Source: Symsagittifera roscoffensis
Lineage: Eukaryota; Xenacoelomorpha; Acoela; Convolutidae
Direction: 5' to 3'
DNA length: 64,000 bases
Assembly (NCBI RefSeq): GCF_963678635.1
Contig: NC_087065.1
Location: forward strand, 5,977,209 to 6,041,208
The first letter of the stretch is position 1. Each line of letters begins with the position of its first letter. Positions 24,331 through 36,126 of the stretch are shown in pieces. Both the position numbers and the translations under genes were made by a program. The notes beneath the pieces were generated by a model that had not been told where the DNA came from, ran no database searches, and worked only from the letters and a program-made list of their open reading frames with translations.

Positions 24331-24790
24331 TGAAAGTTTCTCTAATCTCCTTGAAATCAACCATGAAAGTAAATGGACATTTGTGCAAGTGAATTGACAT
24401 CAAAAGCAGTTTCTTTTTTCAAATGTTTCGATTACCATACTAGGGGCCGATTTTGAGATACTTTACTAAAATTTACTCAGTTCATTTACCCAAGGCAACT
24501 TCGATTTTCTGTTATGAGAAAGAAAAGAATTTTGCGCCCTTATCTTCTTCACCTTAAAACCAAACCAATTTAATGTTGATTTCTTCTTCAATTTATGAAT
24601 AGATTAAGTCCATGTTTTTTGCTTCGATTTAAATTTTTACAAACATTTAATTTCTTCAAATTTCATCCAAAAACCTCTCATCGGAACCAAACTCTTCTTT
24701 GTTTTCACAGTCTGTTACTTTCACGGTTAAAACAAACAAACGCTTGCTTTCTTTGGAAAAAAATGTATAATTATTCCTTTCGGAGTTGCA

Positions 24791-24797
24791 CGCTCCT

Positions 24798-24832
<35 letters not shown>

Positions 24833-24851
24833 TCGATTGCGCCACAAGAGC
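24791..24851 (-). pseudogene. 61-nt tRNA remnant with 13-nt internal deletion
   Basis: Duplicate of the copy at 22433. Confidence 0.85.
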
Positions 24852-25322
24852 TGAAAATTTTTCTAATCTCCTTGAAATCAATCATGTAAGTAAATTGACA
24901 TTTGTGCAGGTGAATTGACATCAAAAACAGTTTTTTTTTCAATTGTTTCGCTTCCCATACTAGGGGACACAATTTTGGGATACTTTACTAAAATTTACTC
25001 AGTTCATTTTTCTGGAACTGGACGAAAAGGTGAAAATTGTTTACGCAAGGCATTTTCAATGTTCTGTTATGAGAAAGAAAAGAACTTTGGGCTCTTATCT
25101 TCTTCACCTTAAAACCAAATCAATTTATGTTGATTTTTTCCAATTTATGAATAGATTAAGTCCATGTATTTTTGCTTCGATTTAAGTTTTTACAAACATT
25201 TAATTTCTTCGAATTTCATCCAAAAACCTCTAATCGGAACAAAACTCTTTTTTGTTTTCTCAGTCTGTTACTTTCACGGTTAAAACAAACAACAGCTTGC
25301 TTTAATTTGTAACGAAACGCCT

Positions 25323-25326
25323 AAAA
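25323..25326 (-). terminator. Pol III terminator, trailer type T4 (T4)
   Basis: Four T residues, 18 nt beyond the tRNA copy at 25345-25418. In this trailer type the T-run where other types end has become TTTC, and a nearer T4 replaces it. Confidence 0.6.
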
Positions 25327-25344
25327 GTTTCAGTAGAAGTTGCA

Positions 25345-25356
25345 CGCTCCTGGGTA

Positions 25357-25391
<35 letters not shown>

Positions 25392-25418
25392 TGCGCTAGC
25401 CGATTGCGCCACAAGAGC
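25345..25418 (-). tRNA. tRNA-Asn(GTT), near-consensus, T4 trailer
   Basis: C62 to T (wobble) and G26 to A only. Confidence 0.8.
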
Positions 25419-25911
25419 TGAAAGAATGCCTAATCTCCTTGAAACCAATCATGTAAAAAAATGACATTTGTGCAGGTGAAATGACATCAAAAGCAGTTTC
25501 TTTTTCCAAATGTTTCGCTTCCCATGCTAGGGGAAGATTTTGAGATACTTTACTAAAATTTACTCAATTCATTATGCTGGAAGTGGACCATGAAGTGAAA
25601 ATTTTTCACCCACGGCAGTTTCGATGTTCTGTTATGAGAAAAAAAAAAGAATTTCGGGCTCTTATCTTCTTCACCTTAAAACCAAACCAATTTATGTTGA
25701 TTTTTTCCAATTTATGAATAGATTAAGTCCATGTATTTTAGCTTCGATTTAAGTTTTTACAAACATTTAATTTCTTCGAATTTCATCCAAAAACCTCTAA
25801 TCGGAACAAAAATCTTCTTTGTTTTCACAGTGTGTTACTTTCATGGTTAAAAGAAACCATGGCTTGCTTTACTTTCGAACAAAACTCCTAAATATTCCGT
25901 TGGGAGTTGCA

Positions 25912-25985
25912 CGCTCCTGGGTGGGCTTGAACCACCAACATTTCGTTTAACAGCCGAACTCGCTAGCCGAATGAACCACAAGAGC
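25912..25985 (-). pseudogene. tRNA-Asn(GTT)-like, D and anticodon stems damaged
   Basis: C39 to A, C25 to A, G12 to T; T arm and B box intact. T3 trailer. Confidence 0.7.
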
Positions 25986-26473
25986 TGCAAGTTTGTCTAA
26001 TCTCCTTAAAATTAATCATGTAATTAAATTGACATTTGTGCAGGTGAATTGACATCAAAAACAGTTTCTTTTTTCAAATGTTTCGCTTCCCATACTAGGG
26101 GAAGATTTTGGAATAATTTTCTAAAAATTTCTCAGTTTATTTTGCTGGAAGTGAACCAAAAGGTGAAATTTTTTTACGCCAGGCAATTTCGATGTTCTGT
26201 TATGAGAAAAAGAATTTTGGGCTCTTATATTCTTTACCTTCAAATCAAACCAATTTTATGTTGATTTTTTTTTCAATTTATGAATAGATCATGTAATATT
26301 TTTTTGCTTCGATTAAATTTTTACTAACATTAAATTTCTTTGATTTTCATCCGAAATCCTCTAATCGGGACAAAACTTTTCTTTGTTTCATAGTCTGTTA
26401 CTTTCGCGGTTAAAACAAACAAAAGCTTGCTTTCTTTGGAAAAAAATGTATAATTATTCCTTTCGGAGTTGCA

Positions 26474-26485
26474 CTCTCCTGGGTA

Positions 26486-26517
<32 letters not shown>

Positions 26518-26547
26518 CATCGCGCTAGCCGATTGCGCCACATGAGC
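26474..26547 (-). pseudogene. tRNA-Asn(GTT)-like, acceptor and anticodon stem damaged
   Basis: C72 to A breaks the 1-72 pair and T5 to A breaks 5-68. Two anticodon-stem pairs (27-43 and 29-41) are lost. A and B boxes intact. Confidence 0.72.
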
Positions 26548-27038
26548 TATATGTATGTCGAATCTCCTTGAAACCAATCATGTAAGGAAATGGACATTTG
26601 TGCAGGTGAATTGACATCAAAAACAGTTTCTTTTTTCAAATGTTTCGCTTCCCATACTAGGGGACGATTTTGATATACTTTACTAAAATTTACTCAGTTC
26701 ATTTTGCTGGAAGCGGACCAAATGGTGAAAATTTTTTACGCAAGGCATTTTCGATGTTCTGTTATGAGAAAGAAAAGAATTTTGGGCTCTTATCTTCTTC
26801 ACCTTAAAACCAAACCAATTTATGTTGATTTTTTCCAATTTATGAATAGATTAAGTCCATGTATTTTTCTTCGATTTAAGTTTCTACAAACATTTAATTT
26901 CTTCGAATTTCATCCAAAAACCTCTAATCGGAACAAAACTCTTCTTTGTTTTCACAGTCTGTTACTTTCACGGTTAAAACAAACAGTAGCTTGCTTTTTT
27001 TGGAAAAAAAATGCATAATTATTCCTTTCTCAGCTGTA

Positions 27039-27112
27039 CGCTCATGGGTGGTCTTGAACCACCAACCTTTCGGTTAACAGCCAAACGCGCTAGCCGATTG
27101 AACCACAAGAGC
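27039..27112 (-). pseudogene. tRNA-Asn(GTT)-like, mildly damaged
   Basis: 5-68 is T-T, 12-23 is mismatched, C60 to A in the T loop, and 29-41 is a T-G wobble. Confidence 0.6.
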
Positions 27113-27604
27113 TGAAAGTTTGTCGAATCTTCTTAAAATTAATCATGTAAGTAAATTGACATTTGTGCAGGTGAATTGACATCAAAAACAGTTTCTTTTT
27201 TCAAATGTTTCGCTTCCCATACTAGGGGAAGATTTTGGGATATTTTACTAAAATTTTCTCTGTTCATTTTGCTGGAAGTGGACCAAAAGGTGGAAATTTT
27301 TTTACGCAAGGCATTTTCAATGTTCTGTTATGAAAAAGAAAAGAACTTTGGGCTCTTATCTTCTTCACCTTAAAACCAAACCAATTAATGTTGATTTTTT
27401 CCAATTTATGAATAGATTAAGTCCATGTATTTTTCCTTCGATTTAAGTTTTAACAAACATTTAATTTCTTCAAATTTCATCCAAAACCCTCTAATCGGGA
27501 TAAAACTCTTCTTTGTTTACACAGTGTGTTATTTTCACGGTTAAACGGAACAATAGCTTGCTTTTTTTGGAACAAAACGCCTAAATGTTCAGTTGGGAAT
27601 TGCA

Positions 27605-27678
27605 CGCTCCTGGGTAGGCTTGAACCACAAACCTTTCGGTTACCAGCCGAACGCGCTAGCCGATTGCCCCACAAGAGC
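27605..27678 (-). tRNA. tRNA-like with anticodon GGT on an Asn body
   Basis: Loop CTGGTAA with a perfect anticodon stem; GGT is a Thr anticodon that animals normally lack, since they use AGT read as IGU. One mismatch each in the T stem (49-65) and D stem (11-24), shared with other T2-trailer copies that keep GTT. Confidence 0.6.
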
Positions 27679-28158
27679 TTAAATTAAGAATAATCTCCTT
27701 GAGCCAATCATGTAAGTAAATGGACATTTGTGCAGGTGAATTAACATCAAAAGTAGTTTCTTTTTTCAAATGTTTGGCTTCCCATACTGGGGACAATTTT
27801 GAGGTACTTTACTAAAATTTACTGATTCATTTTGCTGCAAGTGGGCCAAAAACTAAAAATTTTTACCCAAAGCATTTTCGATTATCTGTTATGAGAAAGA
27901 GAAGAAATCTGGGATCTTATCTTTTTCACCTTAAAACCAAACCAATTTTTTTTTCAATTTATGAATAGATTAAATCCATGTAATTTTGCTTCGAGTTAAG
28001 TTTTTACAAACATTTAATTTCTTCGAATTTCATCCAAAACCCTCTAATCGGGATAAAACTCTTCTTTGTTTACACAGTGTGTAACTTTCACGGTTAAAAG
28101 AAACAATGGCTTGCTTTGCTTTGAAACAAAACGCCTAAATCTTCCGTTGGGAGTTGCC

Positions 28159-28232
28159 CGCTCCTGGGTGCGCTTGAACCGCCAAGCTTTCAGTTAACAG
28201 CCGAACGCGCTAGCCGATTGCACCACAAAAGC
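28159..28232 (-). pseudogene. tRNA-Asn(GTT)-like, T stem damaged
   Basis: 53-61 is G-G and 51-63 is C-A; C4 to T and C40 to T are wobbles. Confidence 0.68.
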
Positions 28233-28723
28233 TATAATTATGTTTAATAAACTTGAAACTAATCATGTAAGTAAATGGACATTTGTGCAGGTGATTTGAC
28301 ATCAAAAGCAGTTTCTTTTTTCAAATGTTTGGCTTCCCATACTAGGGGACGATTTGAGATACTTCACTAAAAGTTACTCAATTCATTTTGCTGGAAGTGG
28401 ACCAAAAGGTGGAAATTTTTTACGCAAGGCATTTTCAATGTTCTGTTATGAGAAAGAAAAGAACTTTGGGCTCTTATCTTCTTCACCTTAAAACCAAATC
28501 AATTTATGTTGATTTTTTCCAATTTATGAATAGATTAAGTCCATGTATTTTTGCTTCGATTTAAGATTTTACAAACATTTAATTTCTTCGAATTTCATCC
28601 AAAAACCTCTAATCGGAACAAAACTCTTCTTTGTTTTCTCAGTCTGTTACTTTCACGGTTAAAACAAACAACAGCTTGCTTTAATTTGTAACGAAACGCC
28701 TAAAAGTGTCAGTAGAAGTTGCA

Positions 28724-28735
28724 CGCTCCTGGGTA

Positions 28736-28770
<35 letters not shown>

Positions 28771-28797
28771 TGCGCTAGCCGATTGCGCCACAAGAGC
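28724..28797 (-). tRNA. tRNA-Asn(GTT), near-consensus, T4 trailer
   Basis: Identical body to the copy at 25345 (T62, A26), in the second 3379-bp block. Confidence 0.8.
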
Positions 28798-29290
28798 TGA
28801 AAGAATGCCTAATCTCCTTGAAACCAATCATGTAAAAAAAATGACATTTGTGCAGGTGAAATGACATCAAAAGCAGTTTCTTTTTCCAAATGTTTCGCTT
28901 CCCATGCTAGGGGAAGATTTTGAGATACTTTACTAAAATTTACTCAATTCATTATGCTGGAAGTGGACCATGAAGTGAAAATTTTTCACCCACGGCAGTT
29001 TCGATGTTCTGTTATGAGAAAAAAAAAGAATTTCGGGCTCTTATCTTCTTCACCTTAAAACCAAACCAATTTATGTTGATTTTTTCCAATTTATGAATAG
29101 ATTAAGTCCATGTATTTTAGCTTCGATTTAAGTTTTTACTAACATTTAATTTCTTCGAATTTCATCCAAAAACCTCTAATCGGAACAAAAATCTTCTTTG
29201 TTTTCACAGTGTGTTACTTTCATGGTTAAAAGAAACCATGGCTTGCTTTCCTTTCGAACAAAACTCCTAAATATTCCGTTGGGAGTTGCA

Positions 29291-29364
29291 CGCTCCTGGG
29301 TGGGCTTGAACCACCAACATTTCGTTTAACAGCCGAACTCGCTAGCCGAATGAACCACAAGAGC
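29291..29364 (-). pseudogene. tRNA-Asn(GTT)-like, D and anticodon stems damaged
   Basis: Duplicate of the copy at 25912. Confidence 0.7.
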
Positions 29365-29852
29365 TGCAAGTTTGTCTAATCTCCTTAAAATTAATCATGT
29401 AATTAAATTGACATTTGTGCAGGTGAATTGACATCAAAAACAGTTTCTTTTTTCAAATGTTTCGCTTCCCATACTAGGGGAAGATTTTGGAATAATTTTC
29501 TAAAAATTTCTCAGTTTATTTTGCTGGAAGTGAACCAAAAGGTGAAATTTTTTTACGCCAGGCAATTTCGATGTTCTGTTATGAGAAAAAGAATTTTGGG
29601 CTCTTATATTCTTTACCTTCAAATCAAACCAATTTTATGTTGATTTTTTTTTCAATTTATGAATAGATCATGTAATATTTTTTTGCTTCGATTAAATTTT
29701 TACTAACATTAAATTTCTTTGATTTTCATCCGAAATCCTCTAATCGGGACAAAACTTTTCTTTGTTTCATATTCTGTTACTTTCGCGGTTAAAACAAACA
29801 AAAGCTTGCTTTCTTTGGAAAAAAATGTATAATTATTCCTTTCGGAGTTGCA

Positions 29853-29864
29853 CTCTCCTGGGTA

Positions 29865-29896
<32 letters not shown>

Positions 29897-29926
29897 CATC
29901 GCGCTAGCCGATTGCGCCACATGAGC
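29853..29926 (-). pseudogene. tRNA-Asn(GTT)-like, acceptor and anticodon stem damaged
   Basis: Duplicate of the copy at 26474. Confidence 0.72.
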
Positions 29927-30416
29927 TATATGTATGTCGAATCTCCTTGAAACCAATCATGTAAGGAAATGGACATTTGTGCAGGTGAATTGACATCAAA
30001 AACAGTTTCTTTTTTCAAATGTTTCGCTTCCCATACTAGGGGACGATTTTGATATACTTTACTAAAATTTACTCAGTTCATTTTGCTGGAAGCGGACCAA
30101 ATGGTGAAAATTTTTTACGCAAGGCATTTTCGATGTTCTGTTATGAGAAAGAAAAAAATTTTGGGCTCTTATCTTCTTCACCTTAAAACCAAACCAATTT
30201 ATGTTGATTTTTTCCAATTTATGAATAGATTAAGTCCATGTATTTTTCTTCGATTTAAGTTTCTACAAACATTTAATTTCTTCGAATTTCATCCAAAAAC
30301 CTCTAATCGGAACAAAACTCTTTTTTGTTTTCACAGTCTGTTACTTTCACGGTTAAAACAAACAGTAGCTTGCTTTTTTGGAAAAAAAATGCATAATTAT
30401 TCCTTTCTCAGCTGTA

Positions 30417-30490
30417 CGCTCATGGGTGGTCTTGAACCACCAACCTTTCAGTTAACAGCCAAACGCGCTAGCCGATTGAACCACAAGAGC
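30417..30490 (-). pseudogene. tRNA-Asn(GTT)-like, mildly damaged
   Basis: Duplicate of the copy at 27039 with C40 to T added. Confidence 0.6.
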
Positions 30491-30980
30491 TGAAAGTTTG
30501 TCGAATCTTCTTAAAATTAATCATGTAAGTAAATTGACATTTGTGCAGGTGAATTGACATCAAAAACAGTTTCTTTTTTCAAATGTTTCGCTTCCCATAC
30601 TAGGGGAAGATTTTGGGATATTTTACTAAAATTTACTCAGTTCATTTTGCTGGAAGCGGACCAAATGGTGAAAATTTTTTACGCAAGGCATTTTCGATGT
30701 TCTGTTATGAGAAAGAAAAAAATTTTGGGCTCTTATCTTCTTCACCTTAAAACCAAACCAATTTATGTTGATTTTTTCCAATTTATGAATAGATTAAGTC
30801 CATGTATTTTTCTTCGATTTAAGTTTCTACAAACATTTAATTTCTTCGAATTTCATCCAAAAACCTCTAATCGGAACAAAACTCTTCTTTGTTTTCACAG
30901 TCTGTTACTTTCACGGTTAAAACAAACAGTAGCTTGCTTTTTTTGGAAAAAAATGCATAATTATTCCTTTCTCAGCTGTA

Positions 30981-31054
30981 CGCTCATGGGTGGTCTTGAA
31001 CCACCAACCTTTCGGTTAACAGCCAACCGCGCTAGCCGATTGAACCACAAGAGC
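30981..31054 (-). pseudogene. tRNA-Asn(GTT)-like, mildly damaged
   Basis: Close to the copies at 27039 and 30417, plus T27 to G, which breaks 27-43. This is the extra unit of the second 3379-bp block. Confidence 0.6.
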
Positions 31055-31548
31055 TGAAAGTTTGTCGAATCTTCTTAAAATTAATCATGTAAGTAAATTG
31101 ACATTTGTGCAGGTGAATTGACATCAAAAACAGTTTCTTTTTTCAAATGTTTCGCTTCCCATACTAGGGGAAGATTTTGGGATATTTTACTAAAATTTTC
31201 TCTGTTCATTTTGCTGGAAGTGGACCAAAAGGTGGAAATTTTTTTACGCAAGGCATTTTCAATGTTCTGTTATGAAAAAGAAAAGAACTTTGGGCTCTTA
31301 TCTTCTTCACCTTAAAACCAAACCAATTAATGTTGATTTTTTCCAATTTATGAATAGATTAAGTCCATGTATTTTTGCTTCGATTTAAGTTTTTACAAAC
31401 ATTTAATTTCTTCGAATTTCATCCAAAACCCTCTAATCGGGATAAAACTCTTCTTTGTTTACACAGTGTGTTATTTTCACGGTTAAACGGAACAATAGCT
31501 TGCTTTTTTTGGAACAAAACGCCTAAATGTTTTCAGTTGGGAATTGCA

Positions 31549-31622
31549 CGCTCCTGGGTAGGCTTGAACCACAAACCTTTCGGTTACCAGCCGAACGCGC
31601 TAGCCGATTGCCCCACAAGAGC
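31549..31622 (-). tRNA. tRNA-like with anticodon GGT on an Asn body
   Basis: Same body and loop as the copy at 27605; its trailer has two extra bases. Confidence 0.6.
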
Positions 31623-32102
31623 TTAAACTAAGAATAATCTCCTTGAGCCAATCATGTAAGTAAATGGACATTTGTGCAGGTGAATTAACATCAAAAGTAG
31701 TTTCTTTTTTCAAATGTTTGGCTTCCCATACTGGGGACAATTTTGAGGTACTTTACTAAAATTTACTGATTCATTTTGCTGCAAGTGGACCAAAAACTAA
31801 AAATTTTTACCCAAGGCATTTTCGATTATCTGTTATGAGAAAGAGAAGAAATCTGGGATCTTATCTTTTTCACCTTAAAACCAAACCAATTTTTTTTTCA
31901 ATTTATGAATAGATTAAATCCATGTAATTTTGCTTCGAGTTAAGTTTTTACAAACATTTAATTTCTTCGAATTTCATCCAAAACCCTCTAATCGGGATAA
32001 AACTCTTCTTTGTTTACACAGTGTGTAACTTTCACGGTTAAAAGAAACAATGGCTTGCTTTGCTTTGAAACAAAACGCCTAAATCTTCCGTTGGGAGTTG
32101 CA

Positions 32103-32176
32103 CGCTCCTGGGTAGGCTTGAACCACAAACCTTTCGGTTAACAGCCGAACGCGCTAGCCGATTGCCCCACAAGAGC
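32103..32176 (-). tRNA. tRNA-Asn(GTT), weakened stems
   Basis: Same body as the GGT copies (T49, T62, G11) but with the GTT loop, so it is their closest GTT relative. Confidence 0.55.
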
Positions 32177-32658
32177 TTAAATTAAGAATAATCTCCTTGA
32201 GCCAATCATGTAAGTAAATGGACATTTGTGCAGGTGAATTAACATCAAAAGTAGTTTCTTTTTTCAAATGTTTGACTTCCCATACTGGGGACAATTTTGA
32301 GGTACTTTACTAAAATTTACTGATTCATTTTGCTGGAAGCGGACCAAAAACTAAAAACTTTTACCCAAGGCATTTTCGATTATCTGTTATGAGAAAGAGA
32401 AGAAATTTGGGATCTTATCTTTTTCACCTTATAACCAAACCAATTTTTTTTCTTCAATTTATGAATAGATTAAAACCATGTAATTTTGCTTCGAGTTAAG
32501 TTTTTACAAACATTTATTTTCTTCGAATTTCATCCAAAACCCTCTAATCGGGATAAAACTCTTCTTTGTTTACACAGTGTGTTACTTTCACGGTTAAAAG
32601 AAACAATGGCTTGCTTTGCTTTGAAACAAAACGCCTAAATCTTCCGTTGGGAGTTGCA

Positions 32659-32732
32659 CGCTCCTGGGTGCGCTTGAACCACCAAGCTTTCAGTTAACAG
32701 CCGAACGCGCTAGCCGATTGCACCACAAGAGC
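32659..32732 (-). pseudogene. tRNA-Asn(GTT)-like, B box damaged
   Basis: 53-61 is G-G, which also alters the B box; C40 to T wobble; G46 to C. Confidence 0.6.
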
Positions 32733-33222
32733 TATAATTATGTTGAATATATTTGAAACTAATCATGTAAGTAAATGGACATTTGTGCAGGTGATTTGAC
32801 ATCAAAAGCAGTTTCTTTTCTCAAATGTTTGGCTTCCCATACTAGGGGACGATTTGAGATACTTCACTAAAAGTTACTCAATTCATTTTGCTGAAAGGGG
32901 ACCAAAAGGTGAAAATATTTTACGCAAGGCATTTTCGATGTTCTGTTATGAGAAAGAAAAGAATTTTGGGCTCTTATTTTCTTCAACTTAAAACCAAACC
33001 ATTTTATGTTGATTTTTTTCAATTTATGAATAGATTAAGTCCATGTTTTTTTGCTTCGACTTAAGTTTTTACACACATTTAATTTCTTCAAACTTCATCC
33101 AAAAACCTCTAATCGGAACAAAACTCTTCTTTGTTTTCACAGTCTGTTACTTTCACGGTTAAAACAAACAAAAGCTTGCTTTCTTTGGAAAAAAATGCAT
33201 AATTATTCCTTTCGGAGTTCCC

Positions 33223-33229
33223 CGCTCCT

Positions 33230-33276
<47 letters not shown>

Positions 33277-33296
33277 GCCGATTGCGCCACAAAAGC
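33223..33296 (-). tRNA. tRNA-Asn(GTT), near-consensus
   Basis: Only C4 to T (wobble). Confidence 0.87.
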
Positions 33297-33788
33297 TGAC
33301 AGTTTGTCTAATCTCCTTAAAATTAATCATGTAAGTAAATTGACATTTGTGCAGGTGAATTCACATCAAAAAAAATTCCTTTTTTCAAATGTTTCGCTTC
33401 CCATACTAGGGGACGATTTTGAGATACTTTACTAAAATTTACTCAATTCATTGTGCTGGAAGTGGACTAAAAAGTTAATATTTTTTACCCAAGGCATTTT
33501 CGATGTTCTGTTATGAGAAAGCGAAGAATTTTGCGCCCTTATCTTCTTCACCTTAAAACCAAACCAATTTTATGTTGATTTTTTCTTCAATTTATGAACC
33601 GATTAAGGCCATGTTTTTTTGCTTCGATTTAAATTTTTACAAACATTTAATTTCTTCGATTTTCACCTAAAAACCTCTAATCGGAACAAAACTCTTCTTT
33701 GTTTTCACTGTCTGTTACTTTCACGGTTAAAACAAACAAAAGCTTGCTTTCTTTGGAAAAATGCATGATTATTCCTTTCCGAGTTGCA

Positions 33789-33801
33789 CGCTCCTGGGTG
33801 A

Positions 33802-33842
<41 letters not shown>

Positions 33843-33862
33843 GCCGATTGCGCCACAAGAGC
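33789..33862 (-). tRNA. tRNA-Asn(GTT), near-consensus
   Basis: C61 to T, a G-U at the top of the T stem that also alters the B box. Confidence 0.78.
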
Positions 33863-34321
33863 TGAAAGTTTGTCTAATCTCCTTAAAATGAATCATGTAA
33901 GTAAATTGACATTTGTGCAGGGGAATTGACATCAAAAACAGTTTCTTTTTTCAAATGTTTCGCTTCCCATACTAGGGGACGATTTTGAGATACTTAACTA
34001 AAATTTACTCAATTCATTGTACTGGAAGTGGACTAAAAAGTTAATATTTTTTACCCAAGGCATTTTCGATGTTCTGTTATGAGAAAGCGAAGAATTTTGC
34101 GCCCTTATCTTCTTCACCTTAAAACCAAATCAATTTTATGTTGATTTTTTCTTCAATTTATGAATAGATTAAGTCCATGTTTTTCGCTTCGATTTAAATT
34201 TTTACAAACATTTAATTTCTTCGATTTTCACCTAAAAACCTCTAATCGGAACAAAACTCTTCTTTGTTTTCACTGTCTGTTACTTTCACGGTTAAAACAA
34301 ACAAAAGCTTGCTTTCTTTGG

Positions 34322-34326
34322 AAAAA
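34322..34326 (-). terminator. Pol III terminator, trailer type T1 (T5)
   Basis: Five T residues on the minus strand, 27 nt past the tRNA 3' end. T1 trailers contain a small TCC-GAAA-GGA stem-loop before the T-run. This is the commonest trailer type. Confidence 0.8.
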
Positions 34327-34353
34327 TGCATGATTATTCCTTTCCGAGTTGCA

Positions 34354-34360
34354 CGCTCCT

Positions 34361-34407
<47 letters not shown>

Positions 34408-34427
34408 GCCGATTGCGCCACAAGAGC
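34354..34427 (-). tRNA. tRNA-Asn(GTT), reference consensus copy
   Basis: Decodes AAC/AAU in cytosolic translation if expressed. Read on the minus strand it is 74 nt with perfect stems: acceptor GCTCTTG/CAGGAGC (one G-U), D stem GCGC/GCGC, anticodon stem TTCGG/CCGAA, T stem GGTGG/CCACC. The loop CTGTTAA puts GTT at 34-36, T33 and A37 in place. The discriminator is G73, the base normally found in tRNA-Asn. A box TGGCGCAATCGG and B box GGTTCAAGCCC match the Pol III consensus fully. No intron and no encoded CCA. A T5 terminator follows a 27-nt trailer. The body closely resembles animal tRNA-Asn as I know it, except for the acceptor stem. Position numbers in the other entries refer to this copy. 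Confidence 0.93.
34365..34420 (-). promoter_or_regulatory. Internal Pol III promoter (A and B boxes)
   Basis: The A box occupies 34409-34420 and the B box 34365-34375 of the reference copy. Both fit the consensus TRGYNNARNNGG and GGTTCRANYCC at every position, so the gene should recruit TFIIIC. The same boxes recur in every consensus copy. Confidence 0.85.
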
Positions 34428-34920
34428 TGAAAGTTTGTCTAAACTCCTTAAAATGAATCATGTAAGTAAATTGACATTTGTGCAGGGGAATTGACATCAA
34501 AAACAGTTTCTTTTTTCAAATGTTTCGCTTCCCATACTAGGGGACGATTTTGAGATACTTAACTAAAATTTACTCAATTCATTGTGCTGGAAGTGGACTA
34601 AAAAGTTAATATTTTTTACCCAAGGCATTTTCGATGTTCTGTTATGAGAAAGCGAAGAATTTTGCGCCCTTATCTTCTTCACCTTAAAACCAAATCAATT
34701 TTATGTTGATTTTTTCTTCAATTTATGAATAGATTAAGTCCATGTTTTTTGCTTCGATTTAAATTTTTACAAACATTTAATTTCTTCGAATTTCATCCAA
34801 AAACCTCTCATCGGAACCAAACTCTTCTTTGTTTTCACAGTCTGTTACTTTCACGGTTAAAACAAACAAACGCTTGCTGTCTTTGGAAAAAAATGTATAA
34901 TTATTCCTTTCGGAGTTGCA

Positions 34921-34927
34921 CGCTCCT

Positions 34928-34974
<47 letters not shown>

Positions 34975-34994
34975 GCCGATTGCGCCACAAGAGC
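34921..34994 (-). tRNA. tRNA-Asn(GTT), consensus
   Basis: Identical to the reference copy. Confidence 0.92.
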
Positions 34995-35485
34995 TGAAAG
35001 TTTGTCTAATCTCCTTAAAATCAATCATGTAAGTAAATTGACATTTGTGCAGGGGAATTGACATCAAAAACAGTTTCTTTTTTCAAATGTTTCGCTTCCC
35101 ATACTAGGGGACGATTTGAGATACTTCACTAAAAGTTACTCAATTCATTTTGCTGGAAGTGGACTAAAAAGTTAATATTTTTTACCCAAGGCATTTTCGA
35201 TGTTCTGTTATGAGAAAGCGAAGAATTTTGCGCCCTTATCTTCTTCACCTTAAAACCAAACCAATTTTATGTTGATTTTTTCTTCAATTTATGAACCGAT
35301 TAAGGCCATGTTTTTTTGCTTCGATTTAAATTTTTACAAACATTTAATTTCTTCGATTTTCACCTAAAAACCTCTAATCGGAACAAAACTCTTCTTTGTT
35401 TTCACTGTCTGTTACTTTCACGGTTAAAACAAACAAAAGCTTGCTTTCTTTGGAAAAATGCATGATTATTCCTTTCCGAGTTGCA

Positions 35486-35492
35486 CGCTCCT

Positions 35493-35538
<46 letters not shown>

Positions 35539-35559
35539 GGCCGATTGCGCCACAAGAGC
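35486..35559 (-). tRNA. tRNA-Asn(GTT), near-consensus
   Basis: One D-loop change (T20a to C). Confidence 0.88.
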
Positions 35560-36052
35560 TGAAAGTTTGTCTAATCTCCTTAAAATGAATCATGTAAGTA
35601 AATTGACATTTGTGCAGGGGAATTGACATCAAAAACAGTTTCTTTTTTCAAATGTTTCGCTTCCCATACTAGGGGACGATTTTGAGATACTTAACTAAAA
35701 TTTACTCAATTCATTGTGCTGGAAGTGGACTAAAAAGTTAATATTTTTTACCCAAGGCATTTTCGATGTTCTGTTATGAGAAAGCGAAGAATTTTGCGCC
35801 CTTATCTTCTTCACCTTAAAACCAAATCAATTTTATGTTGATTTTTTCTTCAATTTATGAATAGATTAAGTCCATGTTTTTTGCTTCGATTTAAATTTTT
35901 ACAAACATTTAATTTCTTCGAATTTCATCCAAAAACCTCTCATCGGAACCAAACTCTTCTTTGTTTTCACAGTCTGTTACTTTCACGGTTAAAACAAACA
36001 AACGCTTGCTGTCTTTGGAAAAAAATGTATAATTATTCCTTTCGGAGTTGCA

Positions 36053-36059
36053 CGCTCCT

Positions 36060-36106
<47 letters not shown>

Positions 36107-36126
36107 GCCGATTGCGCCACAAGAGC
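36053..36126 (-). tRNA. tRNA-Asn(GTT), consensus
   Basis: Identical to the reference copy. Confidence 0.92.

Larger units (their letters stand above)
21185..25898. repeat. 2357-bp higher-order duplication
   Basis: tRNA copies at 21185, 21899, 22433 and 22988 are repeated in order at 23542, 24257, 24791 and 25345, an offset of 2357-2358 bp. The irregular spacings (714, 534, 555 bp) are repeated too. Each half holds a 714-715 bp unit with a deletion junction (near 21685 and 24044) where a tRNA body has been lost. The fourth member differs: 22988 carries the 13-nt deletion, 25345 does not. Confidence 0.85.
25345..32102. repeat. 3379-bp higher-order duplication
   Basis: The four copies at 25345, 25912, 26474 and 27039 recur at 28724, 29291, 29853 and 30417 with offsets of 3378-3379 bp and nearly identical spacers. 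The second block gains an extra unit (30981) before the GGT copy, so GGT copies 27605 and 31549 are 3944 bp apart. Confidence 0.85.

Noticed and set aside
30554-31057. A 167-codon plus-strand ORF and dozens of similar 60-136 codon ORFs in the array
   Set aside because: They run antisense through the tRNA (hence the recurring LEPPTFRLT-type peptide). They break at different points in each unit and have no family features.
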